NCBI RefSeq assembly: GCF_002196705.1
Contig: NZ_NADJ01000010.1
Span: forward strand, 45,105-90,907
DNA length: 45,803 nt
Reading direction: 5' to 3'
Source: Desulfosporosinus sp. FKB
GTDB taxonomy: Bacteria > Bacillota > Desulfitobacteriia > Desulfitobacteriales > Desulfitobacteriaceae
A program made the translations under genes and the position numbers. Position 1 is the stretch's first letter. Each line of letters begins with the position of its first letter. Below the pieces are notes generated by a model. The model searched no databases. It was not told the origin of the DNA and saw only the letters and a list, made by a program, of their open reading frames with translations. Of the stretch, positions 1 to 8,619 are shown in pieces.

Positions 1-184
1 TGATCCGCAGCTCATGGCAGAGGAAAAGCTTGCTATCGTATTGGGTTCAGAAGGTAATGGACTGGCGCCCTGCACGATTGCTGACTGCGATTACACCGCG
101 TGCATCCCCATGTCCCATAACGTAGACTCTCTGAACGTTGCTGCAGCCAGCGCCGTGGCCTTTTGGCAACTCAGGGTCCGGTAA
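1..184 (+). CDS. TrmH/SpoU-family RNA 2'-O-methyltransferase, C-terminal part
   Basis: The reading frame is open from base 2 and ends at TAA 182-184, so only the last 60 codons lie in the window. The residues include IVLGSEGNGL followed by IPMSHNVDSLNVAAASAV, the two C-terminal SAM-binding motifs of the SPOUT (SpoU/TrmH) knot fold. Family members methylate the 2'-hydroxyl of a ribose in tRNA or 23S rRNA using S-adenosylmethionine. The substrate cannot be told from this fragment. It is the only gene at the left edge on the plus strand, and the following 375 bases hold no gene on either strand that I can support. Confidence 0.88.
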   Translation, partial: DPQLMAEEKLAIVLGSEGNGLAPCTIADCDYTACIPMSHNVDSLNVAAASAVAFWQLRVR

Positions 185-560
185 GCTTTTATATTCACAT
201 AATACGTCGTAAAATAAGAAAACCGTGAAAATAAAAATAGAGAACAATCCCCATAGGTCAGTTTCCTGTGAGGATCTCTTTCGAGATATGTTATTTCAAG
301 GAAGTATATCTGCTCCAAAACAAGTAATTTATGGGTATTACTATATATCTCCACCAAATATTCGTGGTTTGATCGTCTAATGACTCACAGAATCAAGCGT
401 CCTTAATTTTTACATCTCCCGAAAAAGTGATAAACATTATTTTTGATGATCAAAGCAATATATACGGCCCCTAAACCGTTGAGGATGTGCCAAACAGTAT
501 TCTATAACCTTACTAGAAACTGTTTTGCCGCATATGTAGCACACTGAATTATCCTCTAAT
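185..560. other. intergenic, no gene seen
   Basis: An AT-rich stretch between the methyltransferase end and the Mrr-like nuclease. Short open frames exist but have no ribosome-binding site and no recognisable protein pattern. I see no tRNA, strong hairpin or repeat here. Confidence 0.5.
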
Positions 561-1127
561 TCAGTAGTAACTACCAGTTGAGCTGTGGTTTTTTAGATTA
601 GTGTTGCTGGCCTTGTTCACTGATAACAACGCTTTAACAAGATCATCTCGACTCCATAACGTGACTTTATTGGCCTTGGCTAATTCCTTAGCTTGTTTTG
701 TGTAATAACTATTAGTCACTGCCATCGCATGAGGGCAATCATAATAGCCTTTGGCTGCCACGGCCTCTTGAATGGCCTTTACTCCAACTTTGTTTTTAAA
801 GCGTTTAGCCTGTATAACAGTTCTCAAACCGTTTTGTAAGACGACCAAATCAGCACCATAATCTCCTATATACCTTGTGCGCTCAACTTTATAACCAAGT
901 TTTTGGAACAATACCTCTAAATATTTCTCAAAAGTCCTTCCATCCATTCGATCAATTTCATAAATCCCAGACTTTGATAAGCGCTGCTTTTCAAACAAGT
1001 GGAAAACCAGTCTTCCAAGAGTAATTAAGCCGAGAAAAAACCACATTTGCCAGGTTATCTTAAATATCTCAAAAGTATAAACAAAGATATCTCTCCACAT
1101 TTGCCATGGTGAAATCCCAAGATTCAT
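561..1127 (-). CDS. membrane-anchored Mrr-like restriction endonuclease domain protein
   Basis: A 188-aa protein counted from the ATG at 1127. I chose this start because GGAGGTGG (1131-1138) sits at good spacing before it; the longer frame adds 11 residues without a site. The N-terminal ~45 residues are hydrophobic, with a likely membrane segment around WQMWFFLGLITLGRLVF. The rest is an Mrr_cat/DUF2034-type nuclease fold: a GDYGADLVV strand carrying the catalytic Asp, then VIQAKRFK giving the Q-x-K part of the PD-(D/E)XK site, then helix VGVKAIQEAVAAKGYY. In this family such domains cleave DNA, sometimes modified DNA, and membrane-anchored forms are common in Firmicutes. The target is unknown. 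It stands alone with no partner methyltransferase. Confidence 0.85.
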   Translation of the reverse strand: MNLGISPWQMWRDIFVYTFEIFKITWQMWFFLGLITLGRLVFHLFEKQRLSKSGIYEIDRMDGRTFEKYLEVLFQKLGYKVERTRYIGDYGADLVVLQNGLRTVIQAKRFKNKVGVKAIQEAVAAKGYYDCPHAMAVTNSYYTKQAKELAKANKVTLWSRDDLVKALLSVNKASNTNLKNHSSTGSYY

Positions 1128-1297
1128 TTCCCACCTCCAAATCCATATTATCCCTATCAATTCGCGAATTTTATGCTAATTCCTTTAATACTCCACCAAT
1201 TGTTCAAAAAAACCCCTAGTTTGGCAAGTGCTCGTTAATCCTCTAGTATTTCGATAGTTTTAATTTAGGGTTCCGCAATTGATATAATGTGATCTCC

Positions 1298-1519
1298 TTA
1301 ATCAAGCCCTATTGAGTTGTAATATAAATCTTCATCTAGACCAACACCGAAACTTATGGCATAACCTTCAAACGTTTGCCCATCTTCCATATTATAATTT
1401 TTTCGCTTAAGACGTAAGGGCATTCGTAGATAATCTCCTCTTTTACTAGTGTAATTTGTAGAACTCAAATAAAGATCTTTAGCAACAGACCTTGCTAAAG
1501 ACCCAATTAACGAAGTCAA
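1298..1519 (-). CDS. hypothetical 73-aa protein, possibly a gene remnant
   Basis: This open frame begins with TTG inside the inner arm of the 1509-1551 hairpin and has no convincing ribosome-binding site. The residues (SLARSVAKDLYLSSTNYTSKR, then DGQTFEGYAISFGVGLDED) look like a real protein tail rather than random sequence, and codon use is ordinary. I do not recognise a family. The likeliest reading is the 3' end of an older gene whose 5' part was replaced by the palindromic sequence. Confidence 0.3.
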   Translation of the reverse strand: MTSLIGSLARSVAKDLYLSSTNYTSKRGDYLRMPLRLKRKNYNMEDGQTFEGYAISFGVGLDEDLYYNSIGLD

Positions 1520-1551
1520 GAGGACGCCGGTGGCGTCCCCTTGACTTCGTT
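1509..1551. repeat. 21-bp-stem hairpin (palindromic element or terminator)
   Basis: TAACGAAGTCAAGAGGACGCC is followed after one base by its near-exact reverse complement, giving a 21-bp stem with one mismatch. No T tract follows on either side, so a classical intrinsic terminator is unlikely. It sits between a possible gene remnant and the WYL regulator. Confidence 0.7.
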
Positions 1552-1697
1552 AATACCGCATTTTTGGAGAAAACACACCTGAGTTTATGGATTTGCGAAG
1601 TTCAATTAATGGTCCTTTGGCCGCGTTCGAATTCCATTACAAAATAATAGCGATCCATCTATGTATTGGCAGAATAGTAAAAACCGAAATTGGAAGA

Positions 1698-2672
1698 CTA
1701 GCATTGTAGAAAATCGTACTTTTCCAGAGTACGGACCAACTCTGATCTGACAGCTTCTCTAAGTTCTTCCGGTTGAAGCACGATCGCTTCCGCCCCAAAC
1801 GAGAAAAAATATTCAGCGAAGAATGGTATTTCTGAAGCAAGAATACCTACCTCAAGCATACCTATTCCGTCATCAGAAATACTAACTTTCCCCCATGGAA
1901 ACAACCAACTCTTGTCGCGAAATATCTCTATTCCTTTTGCCGATAATTTCACTTTGACATCGACGCTTTCTAATTCGCTTTGAAAATGAAGGCCAAAGTT
2001 CGATAAATTCACCTCGCGAACATCGACTGGGGTCGCTATCGTTTCGACATCCGCTAAAGCGGCTGACCATATCCGATCCACTCGGAACAATCGGTATGCC
2101 CTTCGCAAATAACAGTAAGCTGGGCAAAACCAATATCCTTCATGCGCGTATATTCCAATAGGTTGAATGGTTCTGAGTGTGGTTTCATCCATCCGAACGC
2201 CATAATTGATGGTCACGGGTAGCCTTTCAATAGATGCTTGGAGCAAGACCTCAAGATATTCAGCTCGTTGTGGGCGCTTATGCGTAAAGAAGTCAACTCG
2301 ATGTCGTATCTCTTCAATTCGATTTTTCATGTCATCCGGTAAATACGCGAAAAATTTTCGGAGAGCGGAGTCAGCAGATGCCTTGAAGGGCAGAGAACTA
2401 TAGTGTCTAAGTGCGTGGCAAGCAAAGAATATTGAGAACGCCTCGTTCTCTGTAAACGAAATAGGTGGAAGGTTCCGCTCAGAGAGTACCCGGTATCCAC
2501 CTCCTGCGCCAACCTGGGAGTATAGAGGCACCCCCATTCCGCTCAATTCCTGCAAATCGCGCAGCATGGTTCTGGTAGACACGCCAAATTCTTCAGCAAG
2601 CTCTTTGACCGTAAATTGTCGTTTCCGATTAACCGCCATCATCAATTCAATCAGGTGCCTCGACTTGCTCAT
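1698..2672 (-). CDS. YafY-type transcriptional regulator (HTH + WYL domain)
   Basis: A 324-aa protein with RBS GAGGTG just before its ATG. Residues 1-60 form a DeoR/HTH_11 winged helix (FTVKELAEEFGVSTRTMLRD as the recognition helix region). The middle and end match the WYL regulator layout: PISFTENEAFSIFFACHAL, then VTINYGVRMDETTLRTIQPIGIYAHEGYWFCPAYC (WYL domain) and a C-terminal WCX-like part. Such regulators bind a ligand through the WYL domain and usually control a neighbouring operon. It is divergent from the esterase gene at 2761 with an 88-bp shared promoter region holding an inverted repeat, so esterase control and autoregulation are the natural inference. Confidence 0.88.
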   Translation of the reverse strand: MSKSRHLIELMMAVNRKRQFTVKELAEEFGVSTRTMLRDLQELSGMGVPLYSQVGAGGGYRVLSERNLPPISFTENEAFSIFFACHALRHYSSLPFKASADSALRKFFAYLPDDMKNRIEEIRHRVDFFTHKRPQRAEYLEVLLQASIERLPVTINYGVRMDETTLRTIQPIGIYAHEGYWFCPAYCYLRRAYRLFRVDRIWSAALADVETIATPVDVREVNLSNFGLHFQSELESVDVKVKLSAKGIEIFRDKSWLFPWGKVSISDDGIGMLEVGILASEIPFFAEYFFSFGAEAIVLQPEELREAVRSELVRTLEKYDFLQC

Positions 2673-2694
2673 TTAGTTCACCTCATAACAATAG

Positions 2695-2709
2695 TGACAT
2701 GTTTTGTCA
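2695..2709. promoter_or_regulatory. candidate operator in the divergent regulator/esterase promoter
   Basis: The perfect inverted repeat TGACA-N5-TGTCA lies in the 88-bp gap between the WYL regulator and the esterase. TATACT at 2721-2726 is a plausible -10 for the rightward esterase transcript. On the minus strand a TATAAT (2711-2716 reversed) could serve the regulator. Binding by the WYL protein is inferred from position only. Confidence 0.45.
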
Positions 2710-2760
2710 TAATTATATTCTATACTAAAAATACAACGATTAGAAGAGGAGACTATCATT

Positions 2761-3654
2761 ATGAGTAGAGAACAGCGTAAAGTAGTGAATGAAATGCTAC
2801 GGCGCCCCCGAACTTCCAATTCGAAAACTGTCGAGGAAATGCGCACAGGTTTCGCAGCCATGATGGCGACGATGAAAGTACCTGCGGGCGTGCGGATCAC
2901 GCAGACTACCCTCGGTAATCGACCCGGTTTGCTCGTCGAACCCGCACAGGATGCCCATTTAGGAACAATCCTCTATTTTCATGGAGGTGGATATGTGTTC
3001 GGTTCTCCCGACACTGCCATGTCCCTCACTGCGAACCTCGTCAGCAAGACCAGTATTCGGTCTGTCTCGCTCGATTATCGTCTTGCTCCGGAACACCCGT
3101 TCCCAGCGGCACTGGACGATGCGCTCTCGGCCTATCGCTCACTCTTGGAAAGTGGTGTTGAGGCAACATCTATCGCGTTCGCTGGTGACTCTGCCGGCGG
3201 CGGTATCGCTGTCTCGACGTGCCTCATGGCACGGGATGCTGGTCTGCCGATGCCAGCAGTAGTTGTAGCGTTCTCGCCAAGTTTAGATAAGACATTTTCC
3301 GGAGCGAGCATAGATAGTAAAGCAGGAATCGACCCGTTCTTTACTCGTGAGAGCCTTGCCTATACAGCAGCGATGTACCTCGCCGGACAGGACCCGAATC
3401 AGGAACTTCTGAGCCCGGCCAGACTCGCCAATCTCACGGGATTCCCACCGCTTCTGCTTCAGGTCGGAACCAATGAGGTTCTCCTTGACGACTCCACGCA
3501 GATGGCAGACCGCGCACGGGCAAGCAGCGTAGACGTAATCCTCGACGTTACCGCCGACGTCCCGCACGTTTTCCAAGCGTTCGCTGGTATCCTCGATGAA
3601 GCTGATCAAGCCCTAGACCGTGCCGCGTTCTTCATTACGCAGCATCTCAGTTGA
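2761..3654 (+). CDS. alpha/beta hydrolase, hormone-sensitive-lipase (HSL) family esterase
   Basis: A 297-aa protein with AGAGGAG eight bases before the ATG. HGGGYVFGSP is the HSL oxyanion-hole signature, GDSAGGG carries the nucleophilic Ser, GTNEVLLDDS the acidic residue region, and VPHVFQAF the catalytic His. It lacks a signal peptide, so it should be a cytoplasmic carboxylesterase acting on short acyl esters. GC content and codon use are clearly higher than in flanking genes, which suggests transfer. It is divergent from a WYL regulator and followed by a terminator. The substrate is not predictable from sequence. Confidence 0.9.
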   Translation: MSREQRKVVNEMLRRPRTSNSKTVEEMRTGFAAMMATMKVPAGVRITQTTLGNRPGLLVEPAQDAHLGTILYFHGGGYVFGSPDTAMSLTANLVSKTSIRSVSLDYRLAPEHPFPAALDDALSAYRSLLESGVEATSIAFAGDSAGGGIAVSTCLMARDAGLPMPAVVVAFSPSLDKTFSGASIDSKAGIDPFFTRESLAYTAAMYLAGQDPNQELLSPARLANLTGFPPLLLQVGTNEVLLDDSTQMADRARASSVDVILDVTADVPHVFQAFAGILDEADQALDRAAFFITQHLS

Positions 3655-3731
3655 TGTTGTGCCGAACAGGCGAATTTCACTTAACGGGTGTGACAAAAGC
3701 CCTTTTTACTGACAAGTTTACAAGTCAACGG

Positions 3732-3761
3732 AACGCGGTGTTTTTATAAACCGCGTTTTTT
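3732..3761 (+). terminator. intrinsic terminator after the esterase
   Basis: AACGCGGT pairs with ACCGCGTT (3732-3739 and 3750-3757) and is followed by a T run. It lies 77 bp after the esterase stop codon. Confidence 0.75.
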
Positions 3762-4005
3762 CATCTTTAATAACTAGTGTAAAAAAATCCGACATTGCAA
3801 CCCAACAGAATTTCTTAGCGAGCGATTTTCACATTTTATTTTTCTCCATTTCCAATGGCTCTCAACACATGGAATATTATTTGCTTCGCTAAACTCATTA
3901 GAGATTTATGATGTTCGTAGACAGAGAAAAAAGCCAGTGATGAAAATCAGTGGCTTGAATAATATTATTTGGGTTAAAAGCGAATAGAACATCATAAATC
4001 TCTAG
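3762..4005. repeat. palindromic element beside the IS91-type insertion
   Basis: TAGAGATTTATGATGTTC (3899-3916) is perfectly inverted at 3987-4004. Inside the 70-base interval lies a second hairpin: AAGCCAGTGA pairs with TCAGTGGCTT with one mismatch and a 6-base loop. No gene is visible from 3762 to 4005. The nested shape resembles a small non-coding mobile or structured element, but no second copy occurs in the window. Confidence 0.55.
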
Positions 4006-4203
4006 TTGTACTGAACCGCTGCCGACGGCAGTTGGGGTATATGGGAATTCATTCTTTCTCATTTAGGGTTAAAACTCAATTAGCAAAGATATAATAACAG
4101 CATTGTTGCTTAAGCTGCTTTTGATATATGTCGAAAATTCGAAAATGGACAAACTTCCCCCCTCCCCAAATGGGTAACTTTAAAAAATTCAATTCCTAGA
4201 TGA

Positions 4204-5346
4204 TCATGGACCTGCACTCGAGTGTTTAGGGAAAAATATAATAATATTTTGACTTCCACAAGAGCGACAACTCTTGGTTTGTTTTGGAGTAATAGGGTCA
4301 AAAGAAGGTTTCTTTCCAGCAAGCATCATACATTTCGAAAGCTTAGTACTAATATTACGGCTACACAGAATTCCATAATGTCTGATCCTTACAAAACGAG
4401 AAGGGAGTACATGCAGAAGAAACCTTCTAGCAAATTCTTTAGCATCAAGAATCATTACTTTAGACCTATTACCATCCCTATAATCCTTCCACGAAAAACT
4501 CACCGATTTGCCATCAAATGCCTGAATCCTAGAGTTACTGATTGCGACTCTGTGAGTATAACGACCAAGATATCTAACAACATGAGCTGGAGATTTAAAT
4601 GGTTTTTTACAGAAAACAACCCAGCCTTTAAGATACAAACTATCGATTAAGGAAAGAAAATTGCTTCTGGACGAAAGCCTGACAGCATCGTTAAAGAAGC
4701 TTATCTTCCCCTCATTAAAAGCCTGTTTCAAAAGACAAAGGAACTTACCTTTGAATTTTTTCGAAATTACTTTAACCGGAATAAAAAATTTCTTTCTCGA
4801 ACGAACGAAACGAAGACCATCATTGGAAAGCCCTCCACCGGGAACGATACAGTGTACATGAGGATGAAAAGATAAATTCTGACCCCAGGTATGGAGAACG
4901 GAGGTTACTCCTGTTGTTGCCCCAAGGTATTTAGGGTCTTTAGCAAGTTCGATAAGTGTATGCCCAGCCGATCGAATAAGAAGGGAATAAAGAAGCTCCT
5001 GATTCTGTAAAACAAGGGTATTCAGTTCCTGAGGAATCGTAAAAACAATATGAAAGTATCCGATAGGCAAAAGCTTAGACATTTGAGCCTCAACCCAATG
5101 CTCTTGAACAGAGTGTTGGCATTTAGGGCAATGCCTGTTTCGGCAGAAATTATAAGAAACCTCAACGGTACCACATTCAGTACAAACCTCAGAATGGGAA
5201 CCAAGAGAAGGAGTTCGGCAATGACGGATCATATTAAAAGCTTTTGCTTGATCAGGTGACATAGAATTCAGATGAACGTGATTAAAAATCTCCTGAAGTT
5301 CAGGCATTCGGATCACGACCATCAAGAGGGCTTCTAACTGAGGCAA
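4204..5346 (-). CDS. IS91-family HUH/Y2 rolling-circle transposase
   Basis: Up to 380 aa. The N-terminal zinc-binding domain shows C55, C58, C68, C73 and C76 (TECG, then NRHCPKC). The HUH metal site is HPHVH at 161-165. The double tyrosine that nicks DNA is Y259 and Y263 in RYLGRYTHR. All expected catalytic residues are present, so the enzyme may be active. The first codon is TTG without a clear RBS and lies inside the end of the recombinase gene by 13 bp, which suggests translational coupling; a start a few codons downstream is possible. Confidence 0.93.
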   Translation of the reverse strand: MPQLEALLMVVIRMPELQEIFNHVHLNSMSPDQAKAFNMIRHCRTPSLGSHSEVCTECGTVEVSYNFCRNRHCPKCQHSVQEHWVEAQMSKLLPIGYFHIVFTIPQELNTLVLQNQELLYSLLIRSAGHTLIELAKDPKYLGATTGVTSVLHTWGQNLSFHPHVHCIVPGGGLSNDGLRFVRSRKKFFIPVKVISKKFKGKFLCLLKQAFNEGKISFFNDAVRLSSRSNFLSLIDSLYLKGWVVFCKKPFKSPAHVVRYLGRYTHRVAISNSRIQAFDGKSVSFSWKDYRDGNRSKVMILDAKEFARRFLLHVLPSRFVRIRHYGILCSRNISTKLSKCMMLAGKKPSFDPITPKQTKSCRSCGSQNIIIFFPKHSSAGP

Positions 5347-6170
5347 TCTGAGGCAATATGGGCAGTAGAGAGGTGAATATATTTAGAAGTCGTGGAAATA
5401 TTACTATGCCCCATCAGCATCTGAATGGTTCTGAGATCAGCACGATTCTCAAGCAAATGAGTTGCGAAACTATGCCGAAGTGTATGGACTGTAGCGTGTT
5501 TTGAAATACCTGCCTTTTGTTTAGCAGTTGAAAAAACATATTGAATATTGCGCGCGGAAAGAGGTTTGCCCTCAATAGGGCCTGGAAAAAGTAGATCAGT
5601 TGGTCGATAAAGTTTCCAATAACGCCTTAATAGTTTAAGGTTTTTGATAGAAAGAACGGTTAGACGATCTTTACCACCTTTGCCATCATTGATTCTAATC
5701 AGCATGTTCTCAGAATCAATGTCGGAGACCCGGAGACTCAGAGTTTCACTAATTCTCAAGCCAGAAGAATACGTGGTTAGGAGAATGGCTTTGTGTTTAA
5801 GATTACTTAGTTGATCTGTAATTGAAAGAATCTCGTTTTGAGAAAGCACATAGGGAAGTTTTTTTTGGCGTTTTGGACGAATAATTACATCGTCAGACCA
5901 GTTGTAGTTTAAAACTTTGTTAAAAAAGAGCTTAAATGCACTGCAGGCAATATTAATACTGCTGTGACTAATACCGGATTTGATACGATAATAAAGAAAA
6001 TGTTTAAGTTCATCAGGTGAAATTTCAAAGGCAGGCTTATTAAAATATTTCTCCAAGAGTTTTAAATGGATAAAGTATTGTTGCAGGGTTTGAGGGGATA
6101 AACCGCGAAGTTCCATTTCTATCTTCATTTTTTGAAGATGAGGTGAAAGAGTACGAGAAGTTTGAGGCAT
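5334..6170 (-). CDS. tyrosine recombinase/integrase of the IS91-type element
   Basis: About 278 aa from the ATG at 6170, chosen because GGAAAGGATG precedes it; the frame stays open 19 codons further. An N-terminal SAM-like core-binding domain (LSPHLQKMKIEMELRGLS) is followed by the catalytic domain. Arg is in SSGLRISETL, Lys in GGKDRLT, His-x-x-Arg in HTLRHSFATHL, His in LMGHSNISTT and Tyr in SKYIHLS, so the full R-K-H-R-H-Y set is intact. It precedes and overlaps the Y2 transposase, and the two likely act in the same element. Confidence 0.93.
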   Translation of the reverse strand: MPQTSRTLSPHLQKMKIEMELRGLSPQTLQQYFIHLKLLEKYFNKPAFEISPDELKHFLYYRIKSGISHSSINIACSAFKLFFNKVLNYNWSDDVIIRPKRQKKLPYVLSQNEILSITDQLSNLKHKAILLTTYSSGLRISETLSLRVSDIDSENMLIRINDGKGGKDRLTVLSIKNLKLLRRYWKLYRPTDLLFPGPIEGKPLSARNIQYVFSTAKQKAGISKHATVHTLRHSFATHLLENRADLRTIQMLMGHSNISTTSKYIHLSTAHIASDCLS

Positions 6171-6286
6171 GAATATCATCCTTTCCAAAGTAAATTGGGT
6201 TAGCAAAAGAATGATATCATGCCTCAATTATTATTTGGGCCTAAAAAAACCACCGCGCAGCGGTTTAGTACAAACTCCCTTTTAAC

Positions 6287-6316
6287 AACTCCTAGGAAAC
6301 TCTATTCCTAGGGGTT
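6287..6316. repeat. 12-bp-stem hairpin between the IS element and methyltransferase
   Basis: AACTCCTAGGAA pairs with TTCCTAGGGGTT (one wobble) across a 6-base loop. No T tract follows on the minus strand, so it is not a textbook terminator for the methyltransferase operon. Confidence 0.5.
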
Positions 6317-6386
6317 ATCTGTAAACTTCCAATTATTAGCCTTTGGCGAAGTTCGGATACACTCTAATCAATAACCTGACCTTAAT

Positions 6387-7295
6387 TTACCACGTAGCAT
6401 GTGCCAAATGTACATGTTCACTTGCTGCATAGCCTTCATTACATTCCTTGAAATATTTCTGCTGTATCTCTTCAGGACCTAAATTATTAAGCAGCCGTAA
6501 CCCCAGAAGAGCAAGTTCCATGCTAAGTTTTGATGGATCAAATCCTGTGATGATGGTCTCTCCAATAGCCTTTGTATTTTTCATAATATATTTAATACGA
6601 TTCGAGCCTTTGTCAGGATCAAAAGCTGATTTATCGTAATAATCGAATACAATCTCGCTGCCGCTACTTGATAACCTTATTATAGCCTTGAGTGTCGACA
6701 ATACAGACTCATTTGGCAGGTAATGGGTCACTCCCATCCAGCTAAAAAAACTCATTTGCCCTGAATCATATTTTGATTCTGAAAGGGCCGAGGCTAGATT
6801 GTCTTTAGTAAAATCTACCGGGATGTAGTGCAGGAAATCCGGTTTTTCAAGGTTTAAACGGCTCAATAATTGACATTTTATTTCTTGCGTATAAGGTAAA
6901 TCAAGCTCGAATACTTGGAGGCGATCTGTCAGATCAAGACGACGATAAGCAAAGGTATCAAGTCCTGCACCCAGAATTATATATTGTCTTATACCTTTCC
7001 GGATGGCTTCTTCAAGCCGTTCTTCAACAAATCGTGCTCTGGCTAAGACGGGACCAGCCATGATTCTCACAGCCAGGCGTAATGAGGTTGCGGCATCAGT
7101 ACATTCTTTTGCTAGCTCCGGGGCCATTTCTGCAACGGATTTAATCAAATGCTGTTTAAATGCTTCTCGAACTTCCTCGGGTATTAAATCATAAGCAAGC
7201 GGATCATTAAATATTTTCGCATTATCATAAACTGCATGAAATCCTCGTAGAAATGCCATCATAAATGCTGTGCCACTAGGATTTCTATTGACCAT
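6387..7295 (-). CDS. class I SAM-dependent methyltransferase, LCM/TIGR00027 family
   Basis: A 302-aa protein with GGGAGGG before the ATG. Family markers are the N-terminal RNPSGTAFMMAFLRGFHAVYDNAKIFNDPLA region, the SAM-binding loop ILGAGLDTFAYR, the post-I strand FELDLPYTQ and the FSWMGVTHYL segment. The family resembles leucine carboxyl methyltransferase. Bacterial members methylate small molecules, often in secondary metabolism, but this substrate is unknown. Its start overlaps the end of the double-GNAT gene by 11 bp, so the two are co-translated. Confidence 0.88.
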   Translation of the reverse strand: MVNRNPSGTAFMMAFLRGFHAVYDNAKIFNDPLAYDLIPEEVREAFKQHLIKSVAEMAPELAKECTDAATSLRLAVRIMAGPVLARARFVEERLEEAIRKGIRQYIILGAGLDTFAYRRLDLTDRLQVFELDLPYTQEIKCQLLSRLNLEKPDFLHYIPVDFTKDNLASALSESKYDSGQMSFFSWMGVTHYLPNESVLSTLKAIIRLSSSGSEIVFDYYDKSAFDPDKGSNRIKYIMKNTKAIGETIITGFDPSKLSMELALLGLRLLNNLGPEEIQQKYFKECNEGYAASEHVHLAHATW

Positions 7296-8301
7296 TATAA
7301 TATCCCTCCCCAGAAATAAACCTTTGGTTAGAAATCACATTACGCCCGAAAACTTTTTCTTCCCTATTAACTATGTACCCCATCGATTCATACAATGTAA
7401 GTGCGTTTCTGTTCTTGCTCATTACCTCTAGCCTTGCTTCTCTTAGACCATGTTGAGCTAAGTAATTTAAGCCCTCCATAATTAAATATTTTGCTATCCC
7501 ACGTCCTCTCCAATTAGGTATAACAAATATTTCCTCTGTAAATCCGCACTTTTCATTTCCCCTATTGTTCTGCGTTTCATCCCAATAGACCATAATACTA
7601 CCCACAATCTCTCCACTAATGTCAAAGGCACTTATTGCCGTACCAGTTGCCCATTGCGGAGACTGTAACAAATATTCTAATGCTTCAATAGTTGTGGGCG
7701 AATCAAGAAATGAAAGATTGTCTGCTTTTATGTACTTTTGTCGTTCTTCTTTTGTTTCAATCTTCCACTTTCTGATCTCAACATCTTTCGTTATTGATTG
7801 ATTTGGAATCCGGATCGTCAAATCCCTAGTCATCTGAAACAAACTTTCAGTATGAATGAACCCTCTGGAAAGGAAATATTTAATTGCTTCTATCTCACTT
7901 AAAAGAAGGCCTGTACATAATCGAACACTTCTCTCGGGTAACGACTTGCTAATGGTAGCTACTCTTTCAAGTACTTTCTTAATCATGTTATCTTTTATTT
8001 CGTATTGCTTTTCCTGTACCGGATCGACCTTGACTTCAATCCATAAACTATGAGGCAAATTACTTGGGACATCGTCATCGACTGGCCTTGGGAAAATCGA
8101 AGCATAAGCTATCATCTTATCTTTACTGTCAAATCCGCAGAAAATGTTCTTTCCCTCTTCATAAACTGGATGAGCTGGATGCCTTAAATTATCATCTGTA
8201 CATATAGGTACCTCGGTATATATTTTACTGTACTTATTCTGTAATTCCATTACTTGGGCAATGTCACTAGGGACATAATTTCGTATATATAAATCCCCCA
8301 T
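7285..8301 (-). CDS. tandem GNAT N-acetyltransferase
   Basis: A 338-aa protein with two GNAT halves. Residues ~1-165 form a weaker N-terminal domain (YVPSDIAQVMELQNKY, ending in FLSRGFIHTE). The C-terminal half has the acetyl-CoA loop PNWRGRGIAKYLI, then EARLEVMSKNRNALTLYESMGY, the hallmark beta4-alpha4 and tail. Two-domain GNATs of this type acetylate small amines or antibiotics; mycothiol synthase has the same layout. It overlaps the methyltransferase start by 11 bp, which points to a shared small-molecule modification role. AGAGG precedes the ATG. Confidence 0.88.
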   Translation of the reverse strand: MGDLYIRNYVPSDIAQVMELQNKYSKIYTEVPICTDDNLRHPAHPVYEEGKNIFCGFDSKDKMIAYASIFPRPVDDDVPSNLPHSLWIEVKVDPVQEKQYEIKDNMIKKVLERVATISKSLPERSVRLCTGLLLSEIEAIKYFLSRGFIHTESLFQMTRDLTIRIPNQSITKDVEIRKWKIETKEERQKYIKADNLSFLDSPTTIEALEYLLQSPQWATGTAISAFDISGEIVGSIMVYWDETQNNRGNEKCGFTEEIFVIPNWRGRGIAKYLIMEGLNYLAQHGLREARLEVMSKNRNALTLYESMGYIVNREEKVFGRNVISNQRFISGEGYYNGQ

Positions 8302-8465
8302 TAAAATCAGCCTCTTTCAAATTAGAGTCAGCCATTATGCTTCAAAAAGCGTTTAACGTAAGATTAGAATATTTCATTAGGTTCGCAATATAGACGAAAC
8401 GGCTATAAAGTCATTGACTAATTTTCTTAGCGTAAAAAGCTGTTTCTTCCATCCGGACAACCTTT

Positions 8466-8513
8466 ATCATTACATAACTTCTTTGCAAAGTAAGGGGAAT
8501 CTTGTCAAAAATG
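8466..8513. repeat. 48-bp repeat, copy 1
   Basis: The stretch around GCAAAGTAAGGGGAATC matches 10514-10561 at 41 of 48 positions. Read on the minus strand both copies encode a related peptide ((I)(F/Y)D(K/R)IPLTLQ), so they look like remnants of the same gene family. The surrounding 8302-8619 holds no intact gene that I can support. Confidence 0.6.
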
Positions 8514-8619
8514 TTCTGAGTGAAATAATAGCTTACTACAAAGCAGAGATGCCTTTAATGTTAGTTAGATCCTTGCTCGGCCAGTTTGAGATACCCAATT
8601 CAAAGTGTACAATAGCCGG

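Larger units (their letters stand above)
4006..6273 (-). mobile_element. IS91-type element with tyrosine recombinase
   Basis: Two overlapping minus-strand genes (tyrosine recombinase, then Y2 transposase) are bounded by TTGTACTGAACCGCTGC at 4006-4022 and its reverse complement with one mismatch at 6257-6273. Both ends also hold short GC-rich hairpins (around 4017-4031 and 6249-6265). IS91 elements move by rolling-circle replication from an origin end to a terminus end. Members carrying an added integrase are a known subgroup. I cannot fix the exact outer base because IS91 elements make no target duplication. Confidence 0.75.

Noticed and set aside
1509-1551. Same element as the 11569-11617 hairpin
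   Set aside because: Both are near-perfect palindromes of similar length but share no sequence.
6387-8301. Antibiotic biosynthesis cluster based on methyltransferase plus acetyltransferase
   Set aside because: Only two genes are present with no synthase, transporter or regulator beside them.
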